The notes beneath the pieces are model-generated. The model worked only from the letters and a program-made list of their open reading frames with translations. It was not told the DNA's origin and searched no databases. DNA of 64,000 bases from DATKOF01 sp035524795 (lineage in GTDB: Bacteria; Pseudomonadota; Gammaproteobacteria; Burkholderiales; SG8-41): assembly GCA_035524795.1 (NCBI GenBank), contig DATKOF010000034.1, forward strand, positions 27,804 through 91,803. The letters are read 5' to 3'. Both the position numbers and the translations under genes were made by a program. Shown here piece after piece: positions 52,834 through 62,140 of this stretch (its first letter is position 1; each line of letters opens with the position of its first letter).

Positions 52834-55530
52834 ATGCCATTTCCGGAACATCCTGCAGTCGCGCTGTCCGCTGATCCGCTGCGCCGTGCGGCGCAGTTCT
52901 CGCGCTACGCGCGCCGCGTGCTGGAACGCGCGCCACAGCTGCTGACAGCCGCGGAGATCGATGCGCCGTTCACCGCCGCGGCGATGCGCGCGGCGTTGCC
53001 GGCGGCCCCGGTCGACGATTCCGCGTTGTGGCGCGCGCTGCGCGCATTGCGCGAACGGGTGATGCTGCGCGTGATCGCGCGCGACCTCGGCGGCCTGGCC
53101 GGCCTCGATGAGGTCGTTGCGACGATGACCGCGCTGGCCGAGACCGCGATCGCGTTCGCGGCTGATCATCTTGAACGGCAACTGGCGACGCAATACGGAA
53201 CCCCTTCCGGCAGCGACAGCGGAACGCCGCAGAAGCTGCACGTCGTCGGCATGGGCAAACTCGGCGGCCGCGAACTCAACGTGTCATCGGACATCGATCT
53301 GGTGCTGGTCTATCCCGAGGAAGGCGAAACCGACGGCGCGCGCGCGCTCAGCAACCACGAATTCTTCGCCCGTCTCGCGCGCCGCCTGATCGCGGCGCTC
53401 GATGAAATCACCGCCGACGGCCGGGTGTTCCGCGTCGATCTGCGGCTGCGTCCGTGGGGCGCCGAAGGGGCGCTCGTATGCAGCTTCGAAACGCTCGAAA
53501 ACTATTTCGTCGCGCACGGCCGCGAATGGGAGCGCTACGCGTGGATCAAGGCGCGCCTGCTGCGCGGCGACCGCGCACCGGAACTGACGGCGCTGGTGCA
53601 GCCGTTTGTGTTCCGCCGCTATCTCGATTACAGCGCGTTTGAATCGCTGCGCGCGCTGCACCGTGAAGTGCGCGACGAAGTCGAGCGCCGCGATCGCGCC
53701 GACAATATCAAGCTCGGCCCCGGCGGCATCCGCGAGATCGAATTCATCGCGCAGCTGTTCCAGTTGGTGCGCGGCGGGCGCGACGCCGCGCTGCGCGAGC
53801 CGGCGACGCTGAAGATGCTGCCGCTGCTGACCGAGCGCGGCCTGCTGCCGTCCGGCGCGACGCAGGAACTCACCGCCGCCTACGTGTTCCTGCGCAACCT
53901 CGAACACCGTCTGCAGTATTTCGACGATCAACAGACACAGCAACTGCCGACCGACGCCGCGGACCAGGCGCTGCTTGCCGCCGCGATGGATTGCGCCGAC
54001 TACCGCGAGCTGTGCGTCCGGCTCGACCGGCACCGCGCCGCCGTCACCCGCCATTTCGACGGCGTGATCGCCGACGTGCGCGGCGCACCGCATCCGCTCG
54101 CCGGATTGTGGTCGGCGGCGGCGGACGATGCGCGCTACGCGGCGCAGTTGCGCGCGGTCGGCTACCGCGAGCCGCAGCGGCTGCTGCAGCGCCTCTCCGT
54201 GCTGCGCGCAAGCCAGCGTTTCCGTCAAATGCCGGAAGCAGGCTTGGAACGCATCGAACGGATCGTGCCGCTGACCGCTGAAGCCGCGGCGCGCCAGCCT
54301 GACCCCGAAGCTGCATTCGAGCGCCTGCTCGATCTGCTCGAAAGCATCAGCCGGCGCGAAGCCTATCTGGCGCTGCTGCTGCAATATCCGGGCATCATCG
54401 AACGCAGCGCGCGGCTGGTCGGCGCCAGCCCGTGGGCGGCAGCATATCTGGCGCGACACCCGATCCTGCTCGACGAGCTGCTCGCCGAACACGCGCCGCC
54501 GGACGCCGGCGAATGGCCGCAATGGCACGCGCAACTGCGCGACCAGCTCGACAGTTGCGCCGGCGACACCGACCGCCAGATGGACGCGCTGCGTCATTTC
54601 AAGCACAGCCACGTGATGCGCCTGATCGTCGCCGACCTCGACGGACAACTGCCGCTCGAACAGCTGTCCGACCATCTGAGCGCGCTCGCCGACATCATCC
54701 TCGCCGAGACACTGCGCGCGGCGTGGCAGGGGTTGCGCGCGCGCCACCGCGACGCGCCGCGTTTCGCGGTGGTCGCCTACGGCAAGCTCGGCGGCAAGGA
54801 ACTCGATTATGCATCCGACCTCGACCTGATTTTCCTTTACGATGACGCGGCGCCCGCGGCGGCGGAAAACTACGCGCGGCTCGCGCAGCGCCTGAGTCAC
54901 TGGCTGACCAGCCTGACGCCGGCCGGCGTGCTGTACGCGGTCGACCTGCGGCTGCGTCCCGACGGCGCCAGCGGCCTGCTGGTCAGCGCGCTCGACGGCT
55001 TCGACGATTATCAGAAAAACCACGCCTGGACCTGGGAACACCAAGCGCTGACGCGCGCGCGTTTCGTCTGTGGCGACGCCGGCATCGGCGCGCGTTTCGA
55101 GCAGCTCCGCCTCGAAGTGCTGTGCCGGCCGCGCGATCCCGCCGCGCTGCGCGCGGAAGTGGTCGCGATGCGCGAACGCATGCTCGAGGCGCACCCGGAC
55201 GCCGGCGACGCACGGTTTGATCTCAAGCACGGCCGCGGCGGGCTGGTCGACGTCGAATTCGCCGTTCAGTACCTGGTGCTCAACTATGCGCATCGCCATC
55301 CCGAGCTCGCGGCCGACATCGGCAATCTCGCGCTGCTGAAGCTGGCGGCGCGCCTCGGCCTGATCACCGAAGCGACGGCGCTCGCCGCGCACGCCGCCTA
55401 CCGCAGACTGCGCTGGCTGCAGCACACTTCGCGCCTGCAGGGCGAGAAACAGGCGCGCGTCGAGCCGGCGGCGGTCGCAGCCGAGATCGTCGCCGTCAAA
55501 AATCTGTGGCGGGAAGTGTTCGAAACCTAA
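52834..55530 (+). CDS. glnE: Bifunctional glutamine synthetase adenylyltransferase/deadenylase
   Basis: Controls glutamine synthetase by adding or removing AMP. The 898 residues carry two nucleotidyltransferase domains: GMGKLGGRELNVSSDIDLVL near 130-150 (deadenylase) and AYGKLGGKELDYASDLDLIFLY near 645-665 (adenylylase). The linker is helical. It converges with the cyclase gene with a four-base overlap. Confidence 0.96.
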   Translation: MPFPEHPAVALSADPLRRAAQFSRYARRVLERAPQLLTAAEIDAPFTAAAMRAALPAAPVDDSALWRALRALRERVMLRVIARDLGGLAGLDEVVATMTALAETAIAFAADHLERQLATQYGTPSGSDSGTPQKLHVVGMGKLGGRELNVSSDIDLVLVYPEEGETDGARALSNHEFFARLARRLIAALDEITADGRVFRVDLRLRPWGAEGALVCSFETLENYFVAHGREWERYAWIKARLLRGDRAPELTALVQPFVFRRYLDYSAFESLRALHREVRDEVERRDRADNIKLGPGGIREIEFIAQLFQLVRGGRDAALREPATLKMLPLLTERGLLPSGATQELTAAYVFLRNLEHRLQYFDDQQTQQLPTDAADQALLAAAMDCADYRELCVRLDRHRAAVTRHFDGVIADVRGAPHPLAGLWSAAADDARYAAQLRAVGYREPQRLLQRLSVLRASQRFRQMPEAGLERIERIVPLTAEAAARQPDPEAAFERLLDLLESISRREAYLALLLQYPGIIERSARLVGASPWAAAYLARHPILLDELLAEHAPPDAGEWPQWHAQLRDQLDSCAGDTDRQMDALRHFKHSHVMRLIVADLDGQLPLEQLSDHLSALADIILAETLRAAWQGLRARHRDAPRFAVVAYGKLGGKELDYASDLDLIFLYDDAAPAAAENYARLAQRLSHWLTSLTPAGVLYAVDLRLRPDGASGLLVSALDGFDDYQKNHAWTWEHQALTRARFVCGDAGIGARFEQLRLEVLCRPRDPAALRAEVVAMRERMLEAHPDAGDARFDLKHGRGGLVDVEFAVQYLVLNYAHRHPELAADIGNLALLKLAARLGLITEATALAAHAAYRRLRWLQHTSRLQGEKQARVEPAAVAAEIVAVKNLWREVFET

Positions 55531-56837
55531 ACCGCGGCCGAATGTTTCGCCGCTTCGTGCCGCTTGGCGATCAGCCGATAAGAGGTGATCTGCCGCTGCC
55601 TCTTCACCACCAGGGTGTCGGGCCCCTCGAACTGGTACGGGCCGCGCAGCCGGAGATAAGTGGCGGTGTCGACCAGGATATGCCCGCCCTCGGCCTCGCT
55701 GCACAGGCGGCTGGCGGTATTGACCGGATTGCCCCACAGATCGTAGATGAACTTTTTGACGCCGATCACGCCGGCGACCACCGGCCCGGTGCCGATCCCG
55801 ATATGGATGCCGAGCGGTTCGCCGTTGCTCATCTTGTGGATCGACATTCTTTCGCGCACCTCGAGCGCCATATCGGCAATCGCTTCCGTGTATTTGCTGG
55901 GGTGCGCGAGCAGTCCGCCCGCGATCATATAGGCGTCGCCGATGGTCTTGATCTTCTCCAGCCCGTAGTTTTCGGCCAGCAGGTCGAACCACGAAAATAC
56001 CTCATTGAGCAGCGCCACCGTTTCGCGCGGCGGCATTTCCTCCGACAGCCGCGTGAAATCGGTGAGATCGGCGAACATGATGGTACAGTCGGCAACGCCG
56101 TCGGCGATGACGCCGGGTTCGCGCTTCAGCCGCTCGGCGACGTGGCTCGGCAGCACGTTGAGCAGCAGCCGTTCCGAGCGTTCCTGCTCGACCTTGACCA
56201 GCCGGTGCTGCTCGTCGAGTTCGGTCTTGAGCCGGTCCTTCTCGCGCACCGAATAGACGACCAGCAGATAGACGATGGTGGACATCGCGGTGAAATTCAG
56301 CGCAAAGAACACCGCGATCGTCTGCAGTGGAACGCCCATGCTTTTTTCGCCGTAGCCGAGGTAGAAGTCGAAGAAACCCGACACCGCGGTCAGCACGATG
56401 TAGGCGACGAACCACGGGATGGATTGCTTCGGCCCCTGGAAGATCATCACGCCGATCGGCGCCAGCAGCGCCCACAGCATCACGCCGGACGAGGTCACGT
56501 AGCTGCCGATCGCCCACTGCATGATGAACGGCACGAACAGATAAAGGGTGGTCTGCGCGAGGCGGAAAAACTCGAAGTTGCGGTTCCACAGATACAGCCC
56601 GAGCGTCGCCGCCGACACCGCAAGATAGGTCAGCGGCACGGTCGCCGAGTACTTGATACCCATCACATGATAGATGACGAGCCACAGCACCGCGGCGAAG
56701 CCCATCAGCCCGCACGCGAAGATCAGCAGCGTCTTGTGCAGCCTCAGCTCGGCGCTGTCGGTCAGACTGAAAACGCGATTGCCCAGCCTGCCGAGCGCGC
56801 TGTTATGGGGGTCGGCCACCTGTTCGTCCTCGAACAT
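55527..56837 (-). CDS. Membrane class III adenylate/guanylate cyclase
   Basis: A 436-residue protein. The N-terminal half has about six transmembrane helices (residues 35-215), joined by a coiled-coil signalling helix (EKDRLKTELDEQHRLVKVEQ) to a class III cyclase domain. Metal-binding Asp residues are in FADLTDFTRLSEE and TIGDAYMIAGG, and NTASRLCSEAEGG is the transition-state element. It probably makes cAMP. The six-helix sensor is like that of the CyaB/CHD-type cyclases. A cNMP-binding protein is encoded at 43893-44423. Confidence 0.9.
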   Translation of the reverse strand: MFEDEQVADPHNSALGRLGNRVFSLTDSAELRLHKTLLIFACGLMGFAAVLWLVIYHVMGIKYSATVPLTYLAVSAATLGLYLWNRNFEFFRLAQTTLYLFVPFIMQWAIGSYVTSSGVMLWALLAPIGVMIFQGPKQSIPWFVAYIVLTAVSGFFDFYLGYGEKSMGVPLQTIAVFFALNFTAMSTIVYLLVVYSVREKDRLKTELDEQHRLVKVEQERSERLLLNVLPSHVAERLKREPGVIADGVADCTIMFADLTDFTRLSEEMPPRETVALLNEVFSWFDLLAENYGLEKIKTIGDAYMIAGGLLAHPSKYTEAIADMALEVRERMSIHKMSNGEPLGIHIGIGTGPVVAGVIGVKKFIYDLWGNPVNTASRLCSEAEGGHILVDTATYLRLRGPYQFEGPDTLVVKRQRQITSYRLIAKRHEAAKHSAAV

Positions 56838-56966
56838 TGATTTTTTGAGATGCAGCGCGGTTTATCGCACCGCGGGGAGCGATGATATTTACATCAATCA
56901 AACGGCGGGTCAAGAAAACCTGAAATAAGCTAGAATTCAGGCTTTTTCCGCTGGACTGAAACCATC

Positions 56967-57896
56967 ATGCCATCAATGAGCGACCGCGACGGCCACATCT
57001 GGCACGATGGCCGGCTGGTGCCGTGGCGCGACGCGACGACCCACGTGCTGACGCACTCGCTGCATTACGGCCTCGCGGTATTCGAAGGCCTGCGCGCCTA
57101 CAGAACCGCCGGCGGCACCTGCATCTTCCGGTTGCGCGAACACACCGCGCGCCTGTTCAACTCCGCGCATATCTACCTGATGAAGATCCCGTACACGCCC
57201 GAGCAGCTGATCGAGGCGCAGAAGGAAGTGGTGCGCGCCAACCAACTCGACGAATGCTACATCCGTCCGATCGCATTCTACGGCGCGGAAAAAATGGGGC
57301 TGTCGCCGCGCGGCGCCGCGGTGCATGTCGCGATCGCGGCGTGGCCGTGGGGCGCCTACCTCGGCGCCGACGGCATCGAGAAAGGCATCCGCGTCAAGAC
57401 TTCGTCCTATGCGCGCCATCACGTCAACGTGACGATGCCGCGCGCCAAGTTCGCCGCAACCTATCCGAACTCGATCCTCGCCACGCTCGAAGCGACGCAC
57501 GACGGCTACGACGAGGCGCTGCTGCTCGACGTCGACGGCTTCGTCGCCGAAGGCCCGGGCGAGAACATCTTCATCGTCAGGAATGGCGCGCTGCACGAGC
57601 CCGAGATCACGTCGGCGCTGTCCGGCATCACGCGCGATGCGGTGATCCATCTCGCGCGCGACCTCGGCATCGAAGTGCGCTCGCGGCGGCTGACGCGCGA
57701 CGATATCTACACCGCCGACGAGGCGTTCTTCACCGGCACCGCGGCCGAGGTGACGCCGATCCGCGAGCTCGACAACCGCACCATCGGCAGCGGCGCACGC
57801 GGGCCGGTCACCGCCAGGATACAGCAGGCGTTCTTCGAACTGGTGCAGGGCAAGAACCCCAAATACCGCGACTGGCTGACGCCGGTCGGCAAATAA
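56967..57896 (+). CDS. ilvE: Branched-chain amino acid aminotransferase
   Basis: Transfers the amino group between glutamate and the branched-chain keto acids. Class IV PLP fold, 309 residues. Catalytic Lys lies in MPRAKFAATYPNS, the family usually having AKxxGNY here. Other landmarks are THSLHYGLAVFEGLRAYR, VAEGPGENIFIVRNG, SGITRDAVI and FFTGTAAEVTPIRE. The ATG follows CTGAAACC at a weak site. It heads a unit with a zinc-finger gene. Confidence 0.95.
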   Translation: MPSMSDRDGHIWHDGRLVPWRDATTHVLTHSLHYGLAVFEGLRAYRTAGGTCIFRLREHTARLFNSAHIYLMKIPYTPEQLIEAQKEVVRANQLDECYIRPIAFYGAEKMGLSPRGAAVHVAIAAWPWGAYLGADGIEKGIRVKTSSYARHHVNVTMPRAKFAATYPNSILATLEATHDGYDEALLLDVDGFVAEGPGENIFIVRNGALHEPEITSALSGITRDAVIHLARDLGIEVRSRRLTRDDIYTADEAFFTGTAAEVTPIRELDNRTIGSGARGPVTARIQQAFFELVQGKNPKYRDWLTPVGK

Positions 57897-57899
57897 GCG

Positions 57900-58115
57900 A
57901 TGGCCGCCGCCGAACAGACACAGACCGCCAATACGCGGCGCGAGATCGAAGTGACCGCGGCCGATCTGCCGCTGCACTGCCCGATGCCGTCGATGCTGCT
58001 GTGGAACGCGCACCCGCGCGTGTTCCTGCCGATCGAGGCGACCGGTGAGGCGCTATGCCCGTACTGCGGCACCCACTACACGCTGAAGGGCGAGCCGGTC
58101 TCCAGCGGCCATTAA
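57900..58115 (+). CDS. Small zinc-finger protein (zf-CHCC type)
   Basis: A 71-residue protein with a probable zinc site built from LHCPMPSM, an internal His (WNAHPRVFLPI) and CPYCGTHYTLKG. This matches the CHCC zinc-ribbon seen in NDUFS6-like proteins and in many betaproteobacteria between ilvE and waaF. The start lies four bases after the ilvE stop, so it is co-translated. Role unknown. Confidence 0.82.
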   Translation: MAAAEQTQTANTRREIEVTAADLPLHCPMPSMLLWNAHPRVFLPIEATGEALCPYCGTHYTLKGEPVSSGH

Positions 58116-58129
58116 AGAGACAAATCTTT

Positions 58130-58261
58130 CACCGCAGAGACGCAGAGGCGCGGGGAAAGGCAACAACAGAAAAGCAAACCAATGGTTTTGAGCTTTTCCT
58201 AAATCCTGGTTTCTGAATCCTTGATCCTGTTTTTGTTCTTCTCCGCGTCTCTGCGGTTCAA
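58130..58261. repeat. 132-base imperfect palindromic intergenic repeat
   Basis: Left arm ACCGCAGAGACGC (from 58131), extended by AGAGGCGCGGGG, pairs with CTCCGCGTCTCTGCGGT (58241-58257). The interior holds GAATCCTTGATCCTG (58215-58229), which is also found at 46160. It fills most of the 167-base gap between the zinc-finger gene and waaF. It is related in style, and partly in sequence (the CAGAG unit), to the element at 42867-43033. Confidence 0.75.
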
Positions 58262-58282
58262 TCCAGTCTTGACTGAATTCGA

Positions 58283-59311
58283 ATGGCGGACACACGAAAC
58301 ATCCTGATCGTCGCGCCGGCCTGGGTCGGCGACGCGGTGCTCGCGCAGCCGCTGTTCAGGCGCCTGCACGAACTGCATTCCGGCTTGATGCTCGATGTGC
58401 TGGCGCCACCGTGGACGCTGCCGGTGTTCGCGCGAATGCCGGAAGTCCGCGCAACCATCGCGGCGCCGTTCCGGCACGGCGAACTGGCGCTCGGCAAGCG
58501 CCGCGCGCTCGGCCGCGAACTCGCGGAGAAAAATTACGATCAGGCGATCGTGCTGCCCAATTCGTTCAAGTCGGCGCTGGCGCCGTGGTTCGCCGGCATC
58601 CCGCTGCGCACCGGTTTCGTCGGCGAGTTGCGTCAACTGCTTCTTAACGACGCGCGGCGACTCGATGACAAGACGCTGCTGCAGATGGCCGAGCAGTTTG
58701 CCGCGCTCGCCGAGCCGCCCGGCGTGCCGCTGCAGCGCCCGCTCGCGCCGCCGCATCTTGTCGCCGATGAGGCACGCCGCGCCGCAACGCTGGCGAAACT
58801 GGGCCTCGACACCGCGCGTCCGGTCGTCGCGCTGTGTCCGGGCGCCGAATACGGCCCCGCCAAACGCTGGCCGCCGCAATATTTCGCAGAGCTGGCGCGC
58901 AGGCTCGCCGCACAGGGCCATGCGGTATGGATAATCGGCTCCAAAAACGACGCCGCAATCGGCGCCGAAATCGCGCGGCACAGCGGCGGCGCCGGCATCG
59001 ATCTGTGCGGCAGAACCACGCTCGACGAAGCGATTGACCTGCTGTCGTGCGCAGCGCTGGTGATCAGCAACGATTCCGGCCTGATGCACGTCGCCGCCGC
59101 GCTCGGCAAACCGCTGCTCGCGCTCTATGGTTCGAGCAGTCCGGCGTTCACGCCGCCGCTGTCGGACGCGGCGCAAATCCTGCGGCTCGACCTGCCATGC
59201 AGCCCCTGCTTCCGGCGTGTCTGTCCGCTCGGTCACTTCAACTGCATGATGAAGATGACGCCCGACCATGTCTGGCGGCAGATCGATTTTGCTAAAATCC
59301 GCGTGTCATGA
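58283..59311 (+). CDS. waaF: Lipopolysaccharide heptosyltransferase II
   Basis: GT9 glycosyltransferase of 342 residues that adds the second heptose to the LPS inner core at the inner face of the inner membrane. Landmarks are ILIVAPAWVGDAVLAQPLF, the Rossmann-type second domain with PGAEYGPAKRWP, and the nucleotide-binding VISNDSGLMHVAAALGKPLLALYG, of which NDSGLMHVAAA is the diagnostic part. It overlaps the next gene as ATGA. A phosphomannomutase follows three genes on, in keeping with envelope sugar synthesis. Confidence 0.95.
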   Translation: MADTRNILIVAPAWVGDAVLAQPLFRRLHELHSGLMLDVLAPPWTLPVFARMPEVRATIAAPFRHGELALGKRRALGRELAEKNYDQAIVLPNSFKSALAPWFAGIPLRTGFVGELRQLLLNDARRLDDKTLLQMAEQFAALAEPPGVPLQRPLAPPHLVADEARRAATLAKLGLDTARPVVALCPGAEYGPAKRWPPQYFAELARRLAAQGHAVWIIGSKNDAAIGAEIARHSGGAGIDLCGRTTLDEAIDLLSCAALVISNDSGLMHVAAALGKPLLALYGSSSPAFTPPLSDAAQILRLDLPCSPCFRRVCPLGHFNCMMKMTPDHVWRQIDFAKIRVS

Positions 59312-59739
59312 AGCGCATCATCTACGCCACCGCGCACGACACCGAAGCCGCGTTCTACGAAGCGATCGAGAAATCCGATCTCGAAGCGATGATGGCGGTA
59401 TGGGCCGACGATGACGACATCGTCTGCGTGCATCCGGGCGGCGTGCGCTTTGCCGGCGTCGCGCAGGTGCGCGAGTCGTGGCGCAAGATTTTCGCCGGCG
59501 GCCAGCACCTGCACTTCCGGCTGCTGCTGCAGCACTCGATAACCGGCGCGACGCTGGTCGTGCACAGCGTGTACGAGGAAATCACGGTCGTCGGCGAGGC
59601 GCATCCGGCGGCGCCGGTGATCGCCACCAACGCTTATCTGCGCACCGAGCACGGCTGGCGCATGGTGCTGCATCACGCGTCGTCGTCGCCGGCCCAAGCC
59701 GAAAGCAATGCCCGGCGCGCGCCGAAGACACTCCACTGA
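59308..59739 (+). CDS. NTF2-like/SnoaL-like protein
   Basis: A 143-residue protein with one NTF2-like domain: ATAHDTEAAFYEAIEKSDLEAMMAVWADDDDIVCVHPGG is represented by its FYEAIEKSDLEAMM helix and the DIVCVHPGG strand. A C-terminal RTEHGWRMVLHHASS strand follows. Members of this group are often found in envelope-sugar operons without known activity. Start overlaps waaF as ATGA. Confidence 0.8.
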   Translation: MKRIIYATAHDTEAAFYEAIEKSDLEAMMAVWADDDDIVCVHPGGVRFAGVAQVRESWRKIFAGGQHLHFRLLLQHSITGATLVVHSVYEEITVVGEAHPAAPVIATNAYLRTEHGWRMVLHHASSSPAQAESNARRAPKTLH

Positions 59740-60725
59740 GTCCATCCCTCTACCGCGCGCCGCACTGGCTGCCCGGCGCGCATTTGCAGACGATCTACCC
59801 CGCGCTGATCGCGCCGCGCCCGCGTATCGTCTACCGGCGCGAACGCTGGGACACGCCCGATGGTGATTTCATCGACGTCGACTGGTTGGCCGGTCAGGAA
59901 ACCTCCATCCTGCCGCTGGTCGTGCTGTTCCACGGACTCGAAGGCAGCTCGCGCAGTCACTACGCGCTGGCGCTGATGGCCGCGCTGCGGGCCGCCGGCC
60001 GGCGCGGCGCGGTCGTGCATTTCCGCGGCTGCGGCGGTGAACCGAACCGGCTGCCGCGCGCCTATCATTCGGGCGACAGCGCCGAAATCGACTGGATACT
60101 GCGGCGTTTCCGGCGCGATCACGCGGCCGGCGCGCCGCTGTTCGCCGCCGGCGTATCGCTCGGCGGCAACGCGCTGCTGAAGTGGCTCGGCGAGCAGCGC
60201 GCCGGAGCGGCCGCCATTGTCGACGCGGCGGCGGCGATTTCGGCGCCGGTGGACCTGATGGCGGCCGGCGCTGCGCTCGGCCGTGGCTTCAACCTGTCCT
60301 ACACGCGCAACTTCCTCGTCGCGCTGAAAAACAAAACGCTCGCCAAGCTCGAGCGCTTTCCGGATCTGTGCAACCGCGAACGGATGCTCGCCGCACGCAC
60401 GCTGCGCGAGTTCGACGATGTCGTGACCGCGCCGCTGCACGGCTTCCGCGACACCGACGATTACTGGACGCGCGCCAGCAGCAAGCCGCTGCTCACGGAC
60501 ATTGCGGTGCCGACGCTGATGCTCAATGCACGCAACGATCCGTTCCTGCCGGAGCGGGCGCTGCCGGCGCCGCGGGAAGTAAGCGCCGCGGTCACGCTGG
60601 AATTTCCCGCCGCAGGCGGCCACGCCGGCTTTACGACCGGCGTCTTTCCCGGCCGTCTCGACTGGCCGCCGCAGCGCGTGCTCGGTTTCTTTGATGAAAT
60701 CGCCCGTGCGATAATCCGCGGATGA
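59736..60725 (+). CDS. yheT: YheT-like alpha/beta hydrolase
   Basis: Hydrolase of about 329 residues. Landmarks are HLQTIYPAL, FHGLEGSSRSHYALALM, VVHFRGCGGEPNRLPRAYHSG, nucleophile elbow AGVSLGGNALLKWL and the C-terminal GGHAGFTTG with catalytic His. The usual YheT start aligns with a CTG at 59736 that overlaps the preceding stop as CTGA. No ATG, GTG or TTG is placed sensibly in the frame, so the start is uncertain. The end overlaps the next ATG as ATGA. Confidence 0.9.
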   Translation: MSPSLYRAPHWLPGAHLQTIYPALIAPRPRIVYRRERWDTPDGDFIDVDWLAGQETSILPLVVLFHGLEGSSRSHYALALMAALRAAGRRGAVVHFRGCGGEPNRLPRAYHSGDSAEIDWILRRFRRDHAAGAPLFAAGVSLGGNALLKWLGEQRAGAAAIVDAAAAISAPVDLMAAGAALGRGFNLSYTRNFLVALKNKTLAKLERFPDLCNRERMLAARTLREFDDVVTAPLHGFRDTDDYWTRASSKPLLTDIAVPTLMLNARNDPFLPERALPAPREVSAAVTLEFPAAGGHAGFTTGVFPGRLDWPPQRVLGFFDEIARAIIRG

Positions 60726-62095
60726 ATCCGCTCCCGCCTGAGATCTTCAAGGCCTATGACATCCGCGGCATCGTCGGCAGGACGCTGACGCCGGCGGTGG
60801 TCGAAAAAATCGGGCAGGCGATCGGCAGCGAAGCGATCGCGCGCGGCCGGCGCGAAGTCGCGATCGGCCGCGACGGTCGGCTGTCGGGGCCGGAACTGGC
60901 GGCGGCGCTGGCGCGCGGGCTGCGCGCGGCGGGCGTCGATGTGATCGATATCGGCCAGGTCGCGACGCCGATGCTCTACTTCGCCGCCTATCATTTCAAC
61001 ACACTGTCCGGCGTGATGCTGACCGGTTCGCACAACCCGCCCGACTATAACGGTCTCAAGATCATGCTCGCCGGCGAGACGCTGGCCGGCGACGCGATCC
61101 AGGCGTTGCGCGCGCGCATCGAGCGCAACGATCTCGCAAAAGGCGACGGCGGCTATCGCGAGGAGAACGTGCGCGAACGCTATCTCGAACGCATTACCGG
61201 AGACGTCAGGCTCGCGCGGCCGATGAAGATCGTGATCGACTGCGGCAACGGCGTCGCTGGCGCGTTCGCGCCCGAGCTTTACCGGCGGCTCGGCTGCGAA
61301 GTGACCGCGCTGTTCTGCGAAGTGGACGGCAATTTCCCGAACCACCATCCCGATCCGTCGGTGCCGGAAAATCTCGAAGACCTGATTCATGCGCTGAAAA
61401 CCTCCGACGCTGAAATCGGCCTCGCGTTCGACGGCGACGGCGACCGGCTCGGCGTCGTCACCAAGAACGGGACTATCATCTATGCCGACCGCCAGTTGAT
61501 GCTGTTCGCGGCCGACGTGCTGTCGCGCCAGCCCGGCCCGGTGGTGTTCGACGTCAAGTGCACGCGCAACCTCGCACCGTGGATCGTCCAGCACGGCGGC
61601 ACGCCGGTGATGTGGAAGACCGGCCATTCGTGGATCAAAGGCAAGATGAAGGAAATCGACGCGCCGCTCGGCGGCGAAATGAGCGGCCACATCTTCTTCA
61701 AGGAGCGCTGGTACGGCTTCGACGACGCGCTCTATTCCGGCGCGCGGCTGCTCGAAATTTTAAGCAAGGAAAAAGACCTCAACGCCAAACTCGCCGCGTT
61801 GCCGAACGCGGTCAACACGCCCGAGCTGCAGATCAAGCTGAAGGAAGGCGAGAACTACGCGCTGATCGCGCAACTGCAGAAGACCGCGCGGTTCGACAAC
61901 CCGCAGCAGGTCATCACCACCGATGGCCTGCGCGTCGAATATGCAGACGGTTTCGGCCTCGCGCGCTCATCGAACACCACGCCGGTGATCGTGCTGCGTT
62001 TCGAGGCCGACAACGAAAAAGCGCTGAAGCGGATACAGCAAGATTTCCGCCGCGTCATCACCGCGGCCAAACCCGACGTCGCGCTGCCGTACTAA
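60722..62095 (+). CDS. manB: Phosphomannomutase/phosphoglucomutase
   Basis: Interconverts hexose 1- and 6-phosphates for LPS or exopolysaccharide sugars. The 457 residues have the phosphoserine loop TGSHNPPDYNG (Ser103), metal loop DGDGDRLG near 240, sugar loop GGEMSGHIFF and phosphate-binding SSNTTPVIVLR near the C-terminus. The bacterial AlgC/ManB type is dual-specific. Its codons 401-426 are repeated at 63924-64000 (88% identical). Confidence 0.94.
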   Translation: MNPLPPEIFKAYDIRGIVGRTLTPAVVEKIGQAIGSEAIARGRREVAIGRDGRLSGPELAAALARGLRAAGVDVIDIGQVATPMLYFAAYHFNTLSGVMLTGSHNPPDYNGLKIMLAGETLAGDAIQALRARIERNDLAKGDGGYREENVRERYLERITGDVRLARPMKIVIDCGNGVAGAFAPELYRRLGCEVTALFCEVDGNFPNHHPDPSVPENLEDLIHALKTSDAEIGLAFDGDGDRLGVVTKNGTIIYADRQLMLFAADVLSRQPGPVVFDVKCTRNLAPWIVQHGGTPVMWKTGHSWIKGKMKEIDAPLGGEMSGHIFFKERWYGFDDALYSGARLLEILSKEKDLNAKLAALPNAVNTPELQIKLKEGENYALIAQLQKTARFDNPQQVITTDGLRVEYADGFGLARSSNTTPVIVLRFEADNEKALKRIQQDFRRVITAAKPDVALPY

Positions 62096-62140
62096 CGCCG
62101 CAGGTTCAAGCTGCCCCTCCGTTTTGCCGTTATAGGTGAG

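Noticed and set aside
53284..55992. 902-codon open frame antisense to glnE
   Set aside because: GC-rich codon bias keeps the antisense frame open. The product is Arg/Gln/His-rich with no recognisable domain, while glnE on the other strand has full family motifs.
56892..56905. ATCAATCAA as an FNR half-site upstream of ilvE
   Set aside because: Only one half-site matches; the other arm has no TTGAT.
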